This document shows positions 34,178-43,026 of a DNA stretch of 64,000 nucleotides, piece by piece. The stretch's first letter is position 1. The number at the start of each line of letters is the position of its first letter. Source of the DNA: Bradyrhizobium barranii subsp. barranii (GTDB lineage Bacteria; Pseudomonadota; Alphaproteobacteria; Rhizobiales; Xanthobacteraceae). The notes beneath the pieces are model-generated. The model saw nothing but the letters and a program-made list of their open reading frames with translations. It ran no database searches and was not told where the DNA came from. Both the position numbers and the translations under genes were made by a program. The DNA is taken from NCBI RefSeq assembly GCF_017565645.3, contig NZ_CP086136.1, positions 8,105,501-8,169,500 of the forward strand, read 5' to 3'.

Positions 34178-34405
34178 ATGACGACGGACGAAAACCTGAC
34201 ACGCCTTCGTGCCCATCATAACAACATCAGCCGCTACCGTCGGCTCCTGCGTACCAGGCTTTTGCCTTTGGAACGCCAGTTCATCGAACGGCGGCTTTCT
34301 GACGAGGTGGCCGCTCTGCTGAGCCTTTCCGCTTCGACCTTCCCGATCGCCTTCAGTGAGCCAAGGCCTGGACGACCGCTGCCGGTTGCAGAGGTGATGC
34401 CATGA
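34178..34405 (+). CDS. Small conserved protein with RYRxLL motif
   Basis: 75 residues from the ATG at 34178. NISRYRRLLRTRLLPLERQF and IERRLSDEVAAL match the protein at 16359. GGAGG precedes the start. Its stop overlaps the next ATG as ATGA. Confidence 0.75.
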   Translation: MTTDENLTRLRAHHNNISRYRRLLRTRLLPLERQFIERRLSDEVAALLSLSASTFPIAFSEPRPGRPLPVAEVMP

Positions 34406-34533
34406 GCACGACCATCAATCTGGGCCGACCGGGCTCAGGCTCCTTCCCTTTGCGCGCTCCTCGGAAGGTTATTCGTGCGCGAATATTGGAGACTCCGGCT
34501 GCGGACGGCGTATCATCGGCCGTGGAGATCTAG
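34402..34533 (+). CDS. Small protein, coupled
   Basis: 43 residues, basic, starting at the ATGA overlap with the previous gene and ending 2 bp before the next gene starts. The tight packing on both sides supports it. No homology recognised. Confidence 0.5.
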   Translation: MSTTINLGRPGSGSFPLRAPRKVIRARILETPAADGVSSAVEI

Positions 34534-34535
34534 GG

Positions 34536-34745
34536 ATGGCTCTCTCGACCAACGAGCGTCCGATGTGTCCTGTGTGCAAACACCGGATGGGGTTGGCGCG
34601 CATCTCTCCCGGCCCGCGCGGATTCGACGAGCGTACCTTCGAATGCTCGACTTGCGAGCGTACCGAAGTGGTTCGCTTGGCCGTGGATCCGATGCAAACG
34701 GACGCGGTCGGCTGGCTCGCCGGTGAGCTGAAGCCGCCCAACTGA
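34536..34745 (+). CDS. Zinc-ribbon protein
   Basis: 69 residues with CPVCKHRMGLARISPGPRG and then TFECSTCERTEVVRL, giving two CxxC pairs that form a zinc ribbon. It is the last gene of the Hsp20 cluster and was probably co-transcribed with the three before it. Confidence 0.7.
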   Translation: MALSTNERPMCPVCKHRMGLARISPGPRGFDERTFECSTCERTEVVRLAVDPMQTDAVGWLAGELKPPN

Positions 34746-34984
34746 AGTTCGGTGTGAGTGGCGCGATGGATGAGGACTTCTGCAAAGAACAGACGCAAAG
34801 GCGCTGCCTGTTGGCGCTGGACAGCCCAGACGCCCCGGCCGGTCCCTTGAGGGCAGCGGAGCGGCCGCTGCCGGGGTCGGGTCGGCGAGGCGTGACCAAG
34901 AGCGCGATCGAAGTCTCGTGAGACACTTGCGGCGGCGGGGGCTCCGGGCGCTTGACATGGCAACCATGAATCGAGGAGGCGGGA

Positions 34985-35050
34985 ATGGTCCTGATAGGAT
35001 TTGGCGCCCTACTTGTTATCGGCGGAATTTTGTACATGGGGATCGCTTAG
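34985..35050 (+). CDS. Tiny membrane protein (21 residues)
   Basis: MVLIGFGALLVIGGILYMGI plus one Ala is a single membrane helix. GAGGAGG lies 6 bases before the ATG. It is one of several such genes in the window. Confidence 0.55.
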   Translation: MVLIGFGALLVIGGILYMGIA

Positions 35051-35152
35051 TCGGCCCGCCGTGCCTACCGCTACCGCCTCGCGAGCCCTGCTGGCGCCGT
35101 TACAATACAAGCCCGCGGCGACATCTGGCTCCCGCTCCCGCGTGCGGAATCT

Positions 35153-35347
35153 TTACCGTCGTTTAAAAAGGGTCGTGAATTCGTAGAGAAGAACGACTGC
35201 ACCGAGAGAGCGCCGCCAAGGATTGACGCCACGGACGATTTCATCCACCGTCCAGAGAACGAGGCCACCGTTGACCGCGATCGTCAGGGCCAAGTTTGCT
35301 TTGCCTGCTGATGGCCATACCCAGAGCAAAAGGCCGGCCACGATCAC
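35153..35347 (-). CDS. Two-helix membrane protein
   Basis: 64 residues from a GTG at 35347, but the same frame continues upstream with a plausible TIVQSPNLILWIVIVAG, so the true start may be further out. Segments VAGLLLWVWPSAGKANLALT and DEIVRGVNPWRRSLGAVVLL are typical of a small inner-membrane protein common in alphaproteobacteria. Confidence 0.65.
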   Translation of the reverse strand: MIVAGLLLWVWPSAGKANLALTIAVNGGLVLWTVDEIVRGVNPWRRSLGAVVLLYEFTTLFKRR

Positions 35348-35463
35348 AATCCACAGAATGAGATTGGGTGACTGTACAATCGTGATAGCGCCGGTCTTGC
35401 GATTGCGGAAAAATCATCGAAAGAGCTGGCCCCACTAGGGTTTCGCCCCGGTTGAATCTTCAG

Positions 35464-35896
35464 TCAGAGTCCAACCTCACCTTCTTCGCGACCTTTCCAA
35501 TAGGTCGCGCGGTTGAGTTTGACCTTGATCAGGACAATGCCTGGCGTATCCACGCCATTTTCGAACCATTTGTCGAGATCACTTGTCCAGTGCTGATGAA
35601 AGACGGCCTTGTCGCGGATCAGTTCGGCAGTCCCTTCGACGGCCACATAGATCCCTTCGGCGAATAGACCGGCCTCGGATGAGAATCCGAGCGCGACATT
35701 TAGGATTCCGTTGGATGTCAGAAACCGTCCGCGACTTTTCGTAAGTGAAGTAATGAGATGTGCCGTCGTAAGCCACGTCGCCGTTGTTACTCATGGGTCG
35801 ATTGGCGATCTCACCGTTTTCTGTGTGGGTCGAAAGAATGGCGATGTCGATGCCGGCCATTTCCTTCGCGATTTCAGCGAGCGATTTCTTGGACAT
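35464..35896 (-). pseudogene. Pyridoxamine 5'-phosphate oxidase-like protein, frameshifted
   Basis: Starts MSKKSLAEIAKEMAGIDIAI and continues GEIANRPMSNNGDVAYDGTS, HYFTYEKSRTVSDIQRNPK. One extra A in the AAA near 35700 shifts it. The correct continuation (NVALGFSSEAGLFAEGIYV, then GTAELIRDKAVFHQHWTSDL, DKWFENGVDTPGIVLIKV) is in the next frame to 35464. The joined protein (about 144 residues) is a flavin-binding general-stress type split-barrel protein (GSP26-like). An EcfG-like site precedes it. Confidence 0.8.
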
Positions 35897-35922
35897 CTTT
35901 CCTTCACCATTTGCCGGGGAGC

Positions 35923-35947
35923 AACCGCGGGGTTCAACCTATGTTCC
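35923..35947 (-). promoter_or_regulatory. Possible EcfG-type promoter
   Basis: Minus strand GGAAC, 16 bases, GGTT (CGTT would be exact), 27 bp before the split-barrel gene. Confidence 0.5.
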
Positions 35948-36079
35948 CTTGAGGTCCGCGACTGGTTAGCCGTGGGAGCGACGACAAGCGATTACGCCGC
36001 TCATTGCTCTCGGACGCCGGCCGATGGCCAATGGGATGCGTCTACCTCGACCACGCATTGCGTCCTCCGAGGTGGCCTA

Positions 36080-36104
36080 GGAACCCTGGGAAGGAGCAAG
36101 CGTT
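36080..36104 (+). promoter_or_regulatory. EcfG-type promoter close to a start codon
   Basis: GGAAC, 16 bases, CGTT. The -10 element is only 10 bp before the ATG at 36114, so the transcript would have almost no leader. Confidence 0.65.
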
Positions 36105-36113
36105 CGGCTCACT

Positions 36114-36332
36114 ATGGCCGACATCCTACTTTCTCATCTTGTTGAACATTCCGTCCAGATTGCTTGGGAGTTCCTCGAGCGCTCGGGCGACCTCGGCGAC
36201 GCTGCCGAAGCCAGCCAATTTCTTTCCCATAAGATCGAGCAAATGGTCCGGAACGGTGAACGTAGCAGGTTGCTGCTCTCGAACCGGGCGATCGATGCTT
36301 ACCGGCGGCAATTCGGCGTCCTCGACGCCTAG
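36114..36332 (+). CDS. Hypothetical helical protein
   Basis: 72 residues: HSVQIAWEFLERSGDLGDAA, EASQFLSHKIEQMVRNGERS, RLLLSNRAIDAYRRQFGVL. I recall this small family as common in Bradyrhizobium; function unknown. The EcfG-type site directly before it suggests stress control. Confidence 0.75.
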   Translation: MADILLSHLVEHSVQIAWEFLERSGDLGDAAEASQFLSHKIEQMVRNGERSRLLLSNRAIDAYRRQFGVLDA

Positions 36333-36392
36333 CACGCATAACTCTAGGAACGAAACCTCGAGAGCCCGCTTGGTCGTTAAAGGTGTCGCGAC

Positions 36393-36677
36393 ATGAAGCT
36401 CTCTCGTTGTGCCTTGGCCTTGGCGATTATCCTTCCCTGCGCTGCTTTCGCTCAAGGTGGCGGTGGTGGAGGCAGTGGCGGTGGGTCCGCGGGCGGAGGA
36501 GCCGCGGCCGGCACCGCTGCTTCCTCGGGCTCTTCGGCCGCGGCTGCGCAGACCGCGCCTGCCGGTGGGATCGGAAGGCCTGCGACCACCAACCAGCAGG
36601 ATAGCGACGCCAAGATCGATCAAGAGAACAGCAACACGGACAGGATGGTGGGGTCGATCTGCAAAAACTGCAAATGA
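36393..36677 (+). CDS. Secreted Gly/Ala-rich protein
   Basis: 94 residues with a signal peptide (MKLSRCALALAIILPCAAFA, cut before QGG). A low-complexity Gly/Ser/Ala stretch follows, then a polar end with a CxxC (GSICKNCK). Probably exported to the periplasm or surface. Function unknown. Confidence 0.7.
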   Translation: MKLSRCALALAIILPCAAFAQGGGGGGSGGGSAGGGAAAGTAASSGSSAAAAQTAPAGGIGRPATTNQQDSDAKIDQENSNTDRMVGSICKNCK

Positions 36678-36730
36678 GCATCGTGTTGATCTCATGTCGG
36701 GGCCTTTTTTGATGGAGCCGATTTCCGCTA

Positions 36731-36865
36731 GTGGAAAACGGCCCGGATCGCATAGACAATACCCGACGCGGAGCAAATCGGTACGATTGGACCCGAGAAG
36801 GATCTCTGTGGGACCCGACCGACCGCGCCCTCGAGAAGATCAGAAGCATCTGCCGGGACTGTTAG
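36731..36865 (+). CDS. Possible small protein
   Basis: 44 residues from a GTG: ENGPDRIDNTRRGANRYDWT, REGSLWDPTDRALEKIRSIC. It looks protein-like but has no supporting signal other than composition. Confidence 0.35.
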   Translation: MENGPDRIDNTRRGANRYDWTREGSLWDPTDRALEKIRSICRDC

Positions 36866-36900
36866 CCGCTCAAGTGTGATGCGCCTGGAGAACCCGCCGG

Positions 36901-37104
36901 ATGAAAGCAATCGTGTATCAATATGAGCTCGCCGCCGAACTCGAGAAGCGGTCTGGCGTAACCGGCCTCAAGCTGATCCGCGTAAAGGGTTACAGCCCCA
37001 GTTGGCAACTTGGCGGTATCCGGCAGAAGCCTCTGGAGGAATCCGCCGAAGCGGCTTTGGGTGAGGAAGTGCGAAAGTTGCAGACAGAGTTTGACATGGC
37101 CTAG
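36901..37104 (+). CDS. Hypothetical small protein
   Basis: 67 residues: MKAIVYQYELAAELEKRSGV then KLIRVKGYSPSWQLGGIRQK and a helical end. No known domain. Confidence 0.55.
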   Translation: MKAIVYQYELAAELEKRSGVTGLKLIRVKGYSPSWQLGGIRQKPLEESAEAALGEEVRKLQTEFDMA

Positions 37105-37643
37105 GCTGGCGCTCGCCCATCAAGGCTTCGCTTTTCGGCAACCTCTAACGGAAGCGGCACCGGCGGACGGATTGATTTCTCCGACAGGCGGAAGTGACTT
37201 TAGACTTATTCCGGCGCCCCACCCGACCCGTAGATCTTCCGCTGACACTTGCCGAAGCGTCCAGCCTTCAGCTCGCAGCCGATGCGCGCCCATTCCACGG
37301 AAAAGAGTGACCGGACTTTATCAAGCATCGACTGCGGATCTCATCTCAAAGCGTCAAGCGGTTGGACAAAGGTTCGCCGAGTTGAAGGCACGGTGCTGGC
37401 GAGTAGGGTCCGATGCAGGTGAGCGCTCACAGCCCACGTGGGCAGCCCGGCCTTGTTAACGCGGCGCCCGCCTGTTGCGTGAACAATGGTCCTTTTACTG
37501 CCGTAAGAGCGATGAGAGGCCGCGTACATTGGATGGAACCTTGATCAAGCCTCGGATGTTTCTGACGAGCGGCGCCTACTTCACGGCAAGATTAGCGACC
37601 CCGGTAGGATCGACGAGCGCCGGACCGCCAAGCGAGGTAGCAA
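37105..37643. other. Gene-free stretch before the transporter
   Basis: No supported gene on either strand. It holds a possible EcfG-type site at 37535-37560 (GGAAC, 17 bases, TGTT), 84 bp before the first start of the transporter gene. Confidence 0.5.
37535..37560 (+). promoter_or_regulatory. Possible EcfG-type promoter
   Basis: GGAAC, 17 bases, TGTT; the -10 differs from CGTT by one base. Confidence 0.45.
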
Positions 37644-38810
37644 GTGGGTCGCCCGAACACGGTTAGCAAGCGGATAGCAAAGCCCGGCACATCGACAGCT
37701 TCGGATCGCGACGCATCTCGCAACCCGGTGCAGCAAAAGCCGCTCCCACTTGGTTCGGGCGCGCGCATGAACGCCCGGGTGGTCTTTGCCGTAGCGGTGG
37801 TAGCGCTCTCCCTGTGGACAGCGGGGGGATTCCTGCCACCTTTGATCTGGGCGACCATTCTCGCCGTCACCTTGTGGCCTCTCTACATCAAGTTCGCTGC
37901 ACGGCTCACCTCGGGCCCAACAAGGCTGGCAGCCGTCGCCTTTACGGCGATCGTTGCGCTCATCCTGTTTACGCCCATGGCGCTTGCCATCTACCAGGTG
38001 GCCGAGCAAAGCGGTGACATCGCGAACTGGCTGAAGAAGGCCAGGGAGAGCGGAATCGAAGTGCCCGACTGGATCGCTCGCCTGCCGGTCGTAGCAGAAA
38101 TCGCGCAGCAATGGTGGCGCGATAATCTGTCGGATCCGAAAGCCGCGACTGCTTGGCTCAAGACCATCAATGCGGATGATGCGTCTGGTCTATTCAACAC
38201 TTTCGGCGGTCAGCTGATGCGTCGCCTGTTCATGCTCTTCTTCTCCCTATTTGCCTTGTTCGTGCTGCTCAGCAACGGCCGCTCGGTCGCTAACCGTACC
38301 ATCGAGACGTGCGATCGCATCCTGGGGCACCCCGGCGAGGGCGTGGTGCAGAAGATCGTGGATTCGATCCGAGGGACGGTGAACGGTACCGTGATCGTCG
38401 CTATCGGCGAAGGCTTGTTGATCGGCGTCGGATACCTTGCTGCAGGCGTACCAAATGCCGTGATGTTTACCATCATAACCACGGCCTTTGCGATGCTCCC
38501 ATTCGGTGCCTGGGCAGTGTTCACGGCTGCCGCCGCGACACTTTTGTCCGGCGGTGGCAGCGGGATCGCAGCCGCAGGCGTCTTTTTCTGGGGCGCGGCC
38601 GTCATGCTTGCAGGGGATCACTTTGTGTGGCCAACTCTGGTCGGGGGCGCGGCGCGGCTCCCTTTCCTCTTTGCGTTCGTCGGAATTTTCGGGGGGCTGG
38701 CTGCCTTCGGCCTACTCGGTTTGTTTTTAGGACCAGTCATCATGGCCGTACTATTGACGGTTTGGCGAGAGTGGATTTTTCGGCCTGAAGAGCGAAGCAG
38801 GTCTGACTGA
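37644..38810 (+). CDS. AI-2E/PerM-family membrane transporter
   Basis: 388 residues; the first 40 are polar, and an internal ATG at 37767 (MNARVVFAV) may be the true start. About eight membrane segments are visible, for example VVFAVAVVALSLWTAGGFLP and LAAVAFTAIVALILFTPMAL. The C-terminal half is VIVAIGEGLLIGVGYLAAGV, then FGLLGLFLGPVIMAVLLTVW, which includes the family's G-x-x-LGP-x-x-x-A motif. The family (UPF0118) exports small molecules or ions; the substrate is not predictable here. Confidence 0.9.
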   Translation: MGRPNTVSKRIAKPGTSTASDRDASRNPVQQKPLPLGSGARMNARVVFAVAVVALSLWTAGGFLPPLIWATILAVTLWPLYIKFAARLTSGPTRLAAVAFTAIVALILFTPMALAIYQVAEQSGDIANWLKKARESGIEVPDWIARLPVVAEIAQQWWRDNLSDPKAATAWLKTINADDASGLFNTFGGQLMRRLFMLFFSLFALFVLLSNGRSVANRTIETCDRILGHPGEGVVQKIVDSIRGTVNGTVIVAIGEGLLIGVGYLAAGVPNAVMFTIITTAFAMLPFGAWAVFTAAAATLLSGGGSGIAAAGVFFWGAAVMLAGDHFVWPTLVGGAARLPFLFAFVGIFGGLAAFGLLGLFLGPVIMAVLLTVWREWIFRPEERSRSD

Positions 38811-38834
38811 TTGCGCCGGCGTGCGGGCTGCCCA

Positions 38835-39260
38835 TTACCTCGGCGCGTACTCGTCGTGGAAAATGATCCTCTCATCCGTGAATTCGCTGTCGACGCTCTG
38901 CGCGAGGAGGCCTTTACGTGTTCCAGCCGATGGCGACGAGGCGCTTGCCTGTTGCAAGCGGCGGGTCGCGGAGGTGCTCATCACCGACATCAGGTTACCC
39001 GGGAAGATCGACGGATGGCAGATCGCCAAACGCTGCCGCGAGCATCACCCGGAACTGCGATACCGGTGGTCGTGATCGTGTTTCCAGCCATCTTCGCCCC
39101 CATGTACGCTATCCGCAGCGACATCATATATCTACCGCGCGCCGGCGTGTTCCTGGGAAGGGTTGACCGGATGCAACGTGCGGGATGACGATCGTGCAGC
39201 AGGTGCGCGAGTTCTTCGCGCTCGGATTCTCTATCCTTCATCGCGGTTTCGAACGGGCTA
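38835..39260 (+). pseudogene. Response-regulator receiver domain, multiply frameshifted
   Basis: Pieces in three frames: RRVLVVENDPLIREFAVDAL with the acidic pair, then DGDEALACCKRRVAEVLITD, IRLPGKIDGWQIAKRCREHH (the phosphoacceptor Asp is in LITD), and near 39190 VQQVREFFALGF. At least two indels are needed to join them, so the receiver is dead. Confidence 0.7.
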
Positions 39261-39320
39261 TGGCCGCCCGTCCCAGCAGGACGGCGAAGCTTCCGGTCTT
39301 GTCTTCATCGGCGTCTTAGT

Positions 39321-39345
39321 GGAACAGCGGAAGACCTCCCGCGTT
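39321..39345 (+). promoter_or_regulatory. EcfG-type promoter for the DUF892 gene
   Basis: GGAAC, 16 bases, CGTT; -10 is 33 bp before the ATG. Confidence 0.8.
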
Positions 39346-39378
39346 CCATTGCCATCATTGCGAGAGGAGAAATCGATT

Positions 39379-39900
39379 ATGGGTATCTTCACCAAGGACA
39401 TCAAAACCATGGATGACTTGCTGATCCATGGGCTTCAGGACATCTACTATGCCGAGCAACAGATCACGAAGGCGCTGCCGAAGATGATCGACAAGGCCAC
39501 TAACCGCGATTTGGTCACGGGCCTCAAGAACCATCTCGAAGAGACCAACAAGCAGATCGAGCGGCTTCAGAAGGTCTTCGAGAAGCTAGGCAAGGAACCC
39601 AGTGGTGCGCAGTGCCCGGCCATCGACGGCATCATCAGGGAAGCCGACGAGACCGCGGGCGAGATCGAGGACAAGGCGGTTCTGGACGCCGCCATCGTCG
39701 CGAATGCGCAGGCGGTCGAGCACTACGAAATTTGCCGGTACGGGACACTGATTGCCTGGGCCGAGGAGCTCGGCCACGACGAGATCGTACGCTTCCTCAC
39801 GACCAACCTGAACGAAGAGAAGGCGGCGAATACCAAACTCAATACGGTGGCGCTGCGCAAGGGCGTGAATGCCAAGGCCTCCAGCTCCAGCGCCGCCTAA
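39379..39900 (+). CDS. DUF892 ferritin-like protein (YciE/YciF family)
   Basis: 173 residues from the ATG at 39379, preceded by GAGAGGAG. The four-helix ferritin-like layout is clear: DLLIHGLQDIYYAEQQITKA, LVTGLKNHLEETNKQIERLQ, VEHYEICRYGTLIAWAEELG, EEKAANTKLNTVALRKGVN. The Glu and His residues at the helix centres (YYAEQQ, HLEE, EHYE) fit a di-iron site. Members are induced by osmotic and general stress. An EcfG-type promoter lies just upstream. Confidence 0.95.
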   Translation: MGIFTKDIKTMDDLLIHGLQDIYYAEQQITKALPKMIDKATNRDLVTGLKNHLEETNKQIERLQKVFEKLGKEPSGAQCPAIDGIIREADETAGEIEDKAVLDAAIVANAQAVEHYEICRYGTLIAWAEELGHDEIVRFLTTNLNEEKAANTKLNTVALRKGVNAKASSSSAA

Positions 39901-40468
39901 GACGTGTCTCCCGGCCCTAACGACCCCGACATCGCGGGGTCGCTATTTCGTCGCGGCCGGTGGACCGCTCGCAGCTTGCGTCTTGCGAACCAGCACGTGA
40001 TCGAGACGACGAGCCAGGCCAGCGACGCCGCGGCGAACGCGCCGGCCACGCTACGCTCGACGATCCACCAGAACACGGCCGCGAACGCCAACATTCCGAC
40101 AGCCCCAAGCGCTGCACCGGCGGCGTCGAGCGCGGCGGCCTCCTTCCCGCGCGTGATGCCGAGCACCTCATGGATTCTGGAGTGATAGTGGGCATAGTGG
40201 CATATCCCGTCACGCCAGGTATCGCCCCAGCCATTGGCCTCGAACAGGTCTTCCATGACGGCCGCCGGGTCGTCCCTACTCCGAAATCGACTCCGCCTCG
40301 GTAAATGACGAAGGGCCAGCGAGGATGGTTGGGGATGAGACCGTCGTCCTTGAACCGGACGGTGTGAGGCCTTCTTGGCCGCGCCAGGCCCGTGGCTTCG
40401 TCGCGCCCCGGGCGGCGCAGCCCGGTCGCTCGTCGCACATACTCCTTGAGCTCCTCAAGAACTGGCAT
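39897..40468 (-). pseudogene. YjlB-like cupin, frameshifted and fused to a membrane sequence
   Basis: Starts MPVLEELKEYVRRATGLRRP at 40468 and continues HTVRFKDDGLIPNHPRWPFV, IYRGGVDFG. A frameshift near 40280 leads to DDPAAVMEDLFEANGWGDTW, HYAHYHSRIHEVLGITRG. Here the cupin would continue with its barrel strands. Instead the sequence turns into a two-helix membrane part (GAVGMLAFAAVFWWIVERSV, AAASLAWLVVSITCW). The cupin metal site cannot form. Confidence 0.7.
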
Positions 40469-41111
40469 CGCGCCCTCTTCCGATGGATTGCAACGGATAT
40501 CCTGTCCAGAGGCGCAGCAGCCGTTCCATGACGGCACCGAGCGCAAAGCCAGCAACCACGTCGCTGGCCCAGTGCGCCAGCACCACGATCCGCGTCAGGG
40601 AAAGGCCGACCGCCAAGGTCTGGATCACCCGCCGCGGCAGAGGCGGCAACGTGTCCGCGGCAGACGCCAGGGCGCCCATGTGCAGCGCGTGGCCCGACGG
40701 AAAGGCGTCTTCGCGCTTGCCCGAAAACGAGACACCGTGGACGTGTCCCAGCACCGTCTTGCGGTCGGGGCGCGTCTGATCAACTAGCGATTTCATCACA
40801 TGCGGCAGCAGGGACGCCGTGACGGTGACGATCAAAGCATGGTCGGCTGCACGCCGAGAGGATTCGTCTTTCGTTCGCGTCGCGACCCAGCCGGCCGCGG
40901 CGAGCACCAGCAAGATCTTCTCGTCGGCCCCCCATGTCAGCCCGCGCGCCACCACCTCCGCGAGCGGACTGGTGTTGCGCGCTACGGTCCTCGCGATCGC
41001 CATATCGGGCGTCGTCGGCTTTACCTTCAAAAGAGCCATCGCCTCGTCCGCACCGGCAGCGGTTCGGCCGACATTCGCCCGATCGAGAACTGCCTCGATC
41101 ACAACTCTCAA
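40455..41111 (-). CDS. PAP2-family membrane phosphatase
   Basis: 218 residues. The three PAP2 motifs are present: KSLVDQTRPDR, FPSGHALHMGALAS with the catalytic His, and TRIVVLAHWASDVVAGF. These enzymes dephosphorylate lipid phosphates such as phosphatidate or undecaprenyl diphosphate at the membrane. The start could be the internal ATG near 41039. Its end overlaps the cupin start by about 14 bp. Confidence 0.9.
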   Translation of the reverse strand: MRVVIEAVLDRANVGRTAAGADEAMALLKVKPTTPDMAIARTVARNTSPLAEVVARGLTWGADEKILLVLAAAGWVATRTKDESSRRAADHALIVTVTASLLPHVMKSLVDQTRPDRKTVLGHVHGVSFSGKREDAFPSGHALHMGALASAADTLPPLPRRVIQTLAVGLSLTRIVVLAHWASDVVAGFALGAVMERLLRLWTGYPLQSIGRGRDASS

Positions 41112-41304
41112 GCCGGTTCCCGGTTCGATTTTACGGCAGGCGACGACGCAGCACGCGCACGTTGGCGTCTTTCGAGCGTCGAGCAGCGGCGATGGCCTGC
41201 AGATCGCGCTGCGTAAAAGGCTTCTGAAGCCGCGGGGTTACAGCGTCCGGATCGCGCTGCCGCTCGGCCCGTTGCGCGGCTGGCCGACGGCGCACACATT
41301 GACA

Positions 41305-41330
41305 GGAACTCCCGCTCCGCGCCCGCCGTT
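41305..41330 (+). promoter_or_regulatory. EcfG-type promoter for the YihY-family gene
   Basis: GGAAC, 17 bases, CGTT; -10 is 19 bp before the ATG at 41350. Confidence 0.75.
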
Positions 41331-41349
41331 GGATCCCCCGGAGGAGTTC

Positions 41350-42480
41350 ATGATCGATCCGGAACGTGCGCGCGGCCAAGAGAACAGCTTGACCCGATGG
41401 AGTCTTGCCGCAGCGCTGGGGCTGATGGCGGCGGCGTTTCTGATCGATCGCGTCGCGCCACCGAAGGACGACCCGGCTCCGTTGCCGTCCAAGGAAAAGC
41501 GGGACGCTTCGCCGGCCGGCCTGGCCGCGGAAAGCGGCGACCACGGCAGGCAGGCCAAGTCGCCCGCGGAGATCCCGGCGAAGGGATGGAAGGACATCCT
41601 GCTTCGCGTCTACGGCAACATCGGCGACCACCGGATTCTGGCTCTGGCCGCCGGCATGACCTATTACAGCATCCTCGCGATCTTTCCTGCGTTGGCCGCC
41701 CTCGTCGCGATATACGGATTCTTTTCCGACCCCGGCAGCATCGCCAAGCACCTCGACGATGTCTCGGGCTTCATTCCGGGGGGCGCCGTCGAAGTGGCGC
41801 GCGAGCAATTGACACGAGTCGCAACGAAGGGCGACCGAACCCTCGGCTTTACTTTCGCGATCGGGCTTGCGATCTCGCTCTGGAGCGCGAACGCCGCCAT
41901 GAAGTCGTTGTTCGACACCCTGAACATCGTGTACGGCGAACATGAGAAGCGCGGCTTCGTCAAGCTGAACGCGATGTCGCTGGGATTCACCGTCGGCGCG
42001 ATCGCCTTCGTCGTGGCGGCGCTTGGCGCCGTCGTCGTCATCCCCGTTGTGTTGCAGTACGTCGGATTGTCGAATGCGGCGGACCTCCTTGTCCGGATCG
42101 GACGCTGGCCTGCACTCTTCGTGGCTCTGGCCTTTGCCCTCGCCTGCATCTACCGGTTCGGCCCCAGCCGCCAGGCGCCGCGGTGGACGTGGATCACCTG
42201 GGGCGGCGCGGCTGCGGCCTTGCTCTGGCTCGCGGCATCCGGTCTGTTTTCTTTCTACGCCGCGAACTTCGGCACCTTCAATGCCACCTATGGGTCCTTG
42301 GGCGCCGTGATCGGCTTCATGACGTGGCTCTGGATCTCGGCGATCGTGATCCTGCTCGGAGCCGAGCTCAATGCGGAGATGGAGCACCAGACGGCGCGCG
42401 ACACCACGACGGGACAGCCTAAGCCGCTCGGCGCCAGAGGCGCCAAGATGGCAGACACCGTAGGAGCCCCCCGATCTTGA
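41350..42480 (+). CDS. YihY/BrkB-family inner-membrane protein
   Basis: 376 residues from the ATG at 41350, with GGAGG 6 bases upstream. A longer in-frame opening upstream is antisense to the PAP2 gene and is rejected. After a polar N-terminal region with one membrane helix, the YihY core starts at KGWKDILLRVYGNIGDHRIL, ALAAGMTYYSILAIFPALAA, and ends GSLGAVIGFMTWLWISAIVI, LLGAELNAEMEHQ. Six core membrane helices are expected. It overlaps the MOSC gene start by 4 bp. Confidence 0.92.
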   Translation: MIDPERARGQENSLTRWSLAAALGLMAAAFLIDRVAPPKDDPAPLPSKEKRDASPAGLAAESGDHGRQAKSPAEIPAKGWKDILLRVYGNIGDHRILALAAGMTYYSILAIFPALAALVAIYGFFSDPGSIAKHLDDVSGFIPGGAVEVAREQLTRVATKGDRTLGFTFAIGLAISLWSANAAMKSLFDTLNIVYGEHEKRGFVKLNAMSLGFTVGAIAFVVAALGAVVVIPVVLQYVGLSNAADLLVRIGRWPALFVALAFALACIYRFGPSRQAPRWTWITWGGAAAALLWLAASGLFSFYAANFGTFNATYGSLGAVIGFMTWLWISAIVILLGAELNAEMEHQTARDTTTGQPKPLGARGAKMADTVGAPRS

Positions 42481-43026
42481 GGCACACCGTCGAGGGCGCG
42501 GTCTTGGCAGTGGCTGCCGACAGCGGACACCGTTTCAGCAAGCCGGTGCAGGACCACATCACACTGGTGAAAGGGCACGGCGTCGACGGTGACGCCCACG
42601 CCGGCCAGTATGTGCGGCATAGATATCTTGCGCGGCGCCACCCCTGCCTGCCCAACCTACGTCAAGTCCATCTCATCCCAAGCGAACTCTTCGCGACTGT
42701 CCGTGTGGCGGGTTACGACATAGAGCGCGGACAACTGGGCGAGAACATCACTACAGCCGGCCTGGACCTTGAAAAGATACCGCTCGGCACGCGCATCGAA
42801 CTCGGGCCTACAGCGGTGGTCGAGCTGACCGGCCTGCGGACGCCCTGCGTGCTCATCGACCGCTCCAGAACCGGCCTAAAAAGACAGGTCTTGTCGTCGG
42901 CAAAAACGGACCTGCATTCGATGCGCCGTCCTGGGCGTGGTGCGAGCTGGCGGACAGGTGGCAGCCGGCGATTGCGCGCGCGTTATTCTGTCCGACGGAT
43001 GTCAGAAGCCGCTTCCTTCGCTGTAG
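42477..43026 (+). pseudogene. MOSC-domain protein, frameshifted near the end
   Basis: The MOSC core is intact for about 140 residues: ITLVKGHGVDGDAHAGQYVR, GYDIERGQLGENITTAGLDL, then LTGLRTPCVLIDRSRTGLKR. Near 42902-42906 a run of five A is one too long. The correct frame continues CAVLGVVRAGGQVAAGDCAR, VILSDGCQKPLPSL with a stop at 43026. As written the frame goes on to 43082 with an unrelated tail. MOSC proteins bind molybdenum cofactor or sulfur carriers through a Cys (here RTPC). It overlaps the upstream YihY-family gene by 4 bp and probably shares its promoter. Confidence 0.8.

Noticed and set aside
36126..36776. Minus-strand open frame of 216 codons
   Set aside because: It is antisense to two plus-strand genes, one with a clear signal peptide and one with an EcfG-type promoter.
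40819..41349. N-terminal extension of the YihY-family protein by 177 codons
   Set aside because: The extension is antisense to the PAP2 phosphatase gene, and the ATG at 41350 has a good ribosome-binding site and an EcfG-type promoter.
41131..42387. Minus-strand open frame of 418 codons
   Set aside because: It is antisense to the YihY-family gene; its Arg/Asp/His-rich sequence has no domain, while the plus strand carries a clear membrane protein.
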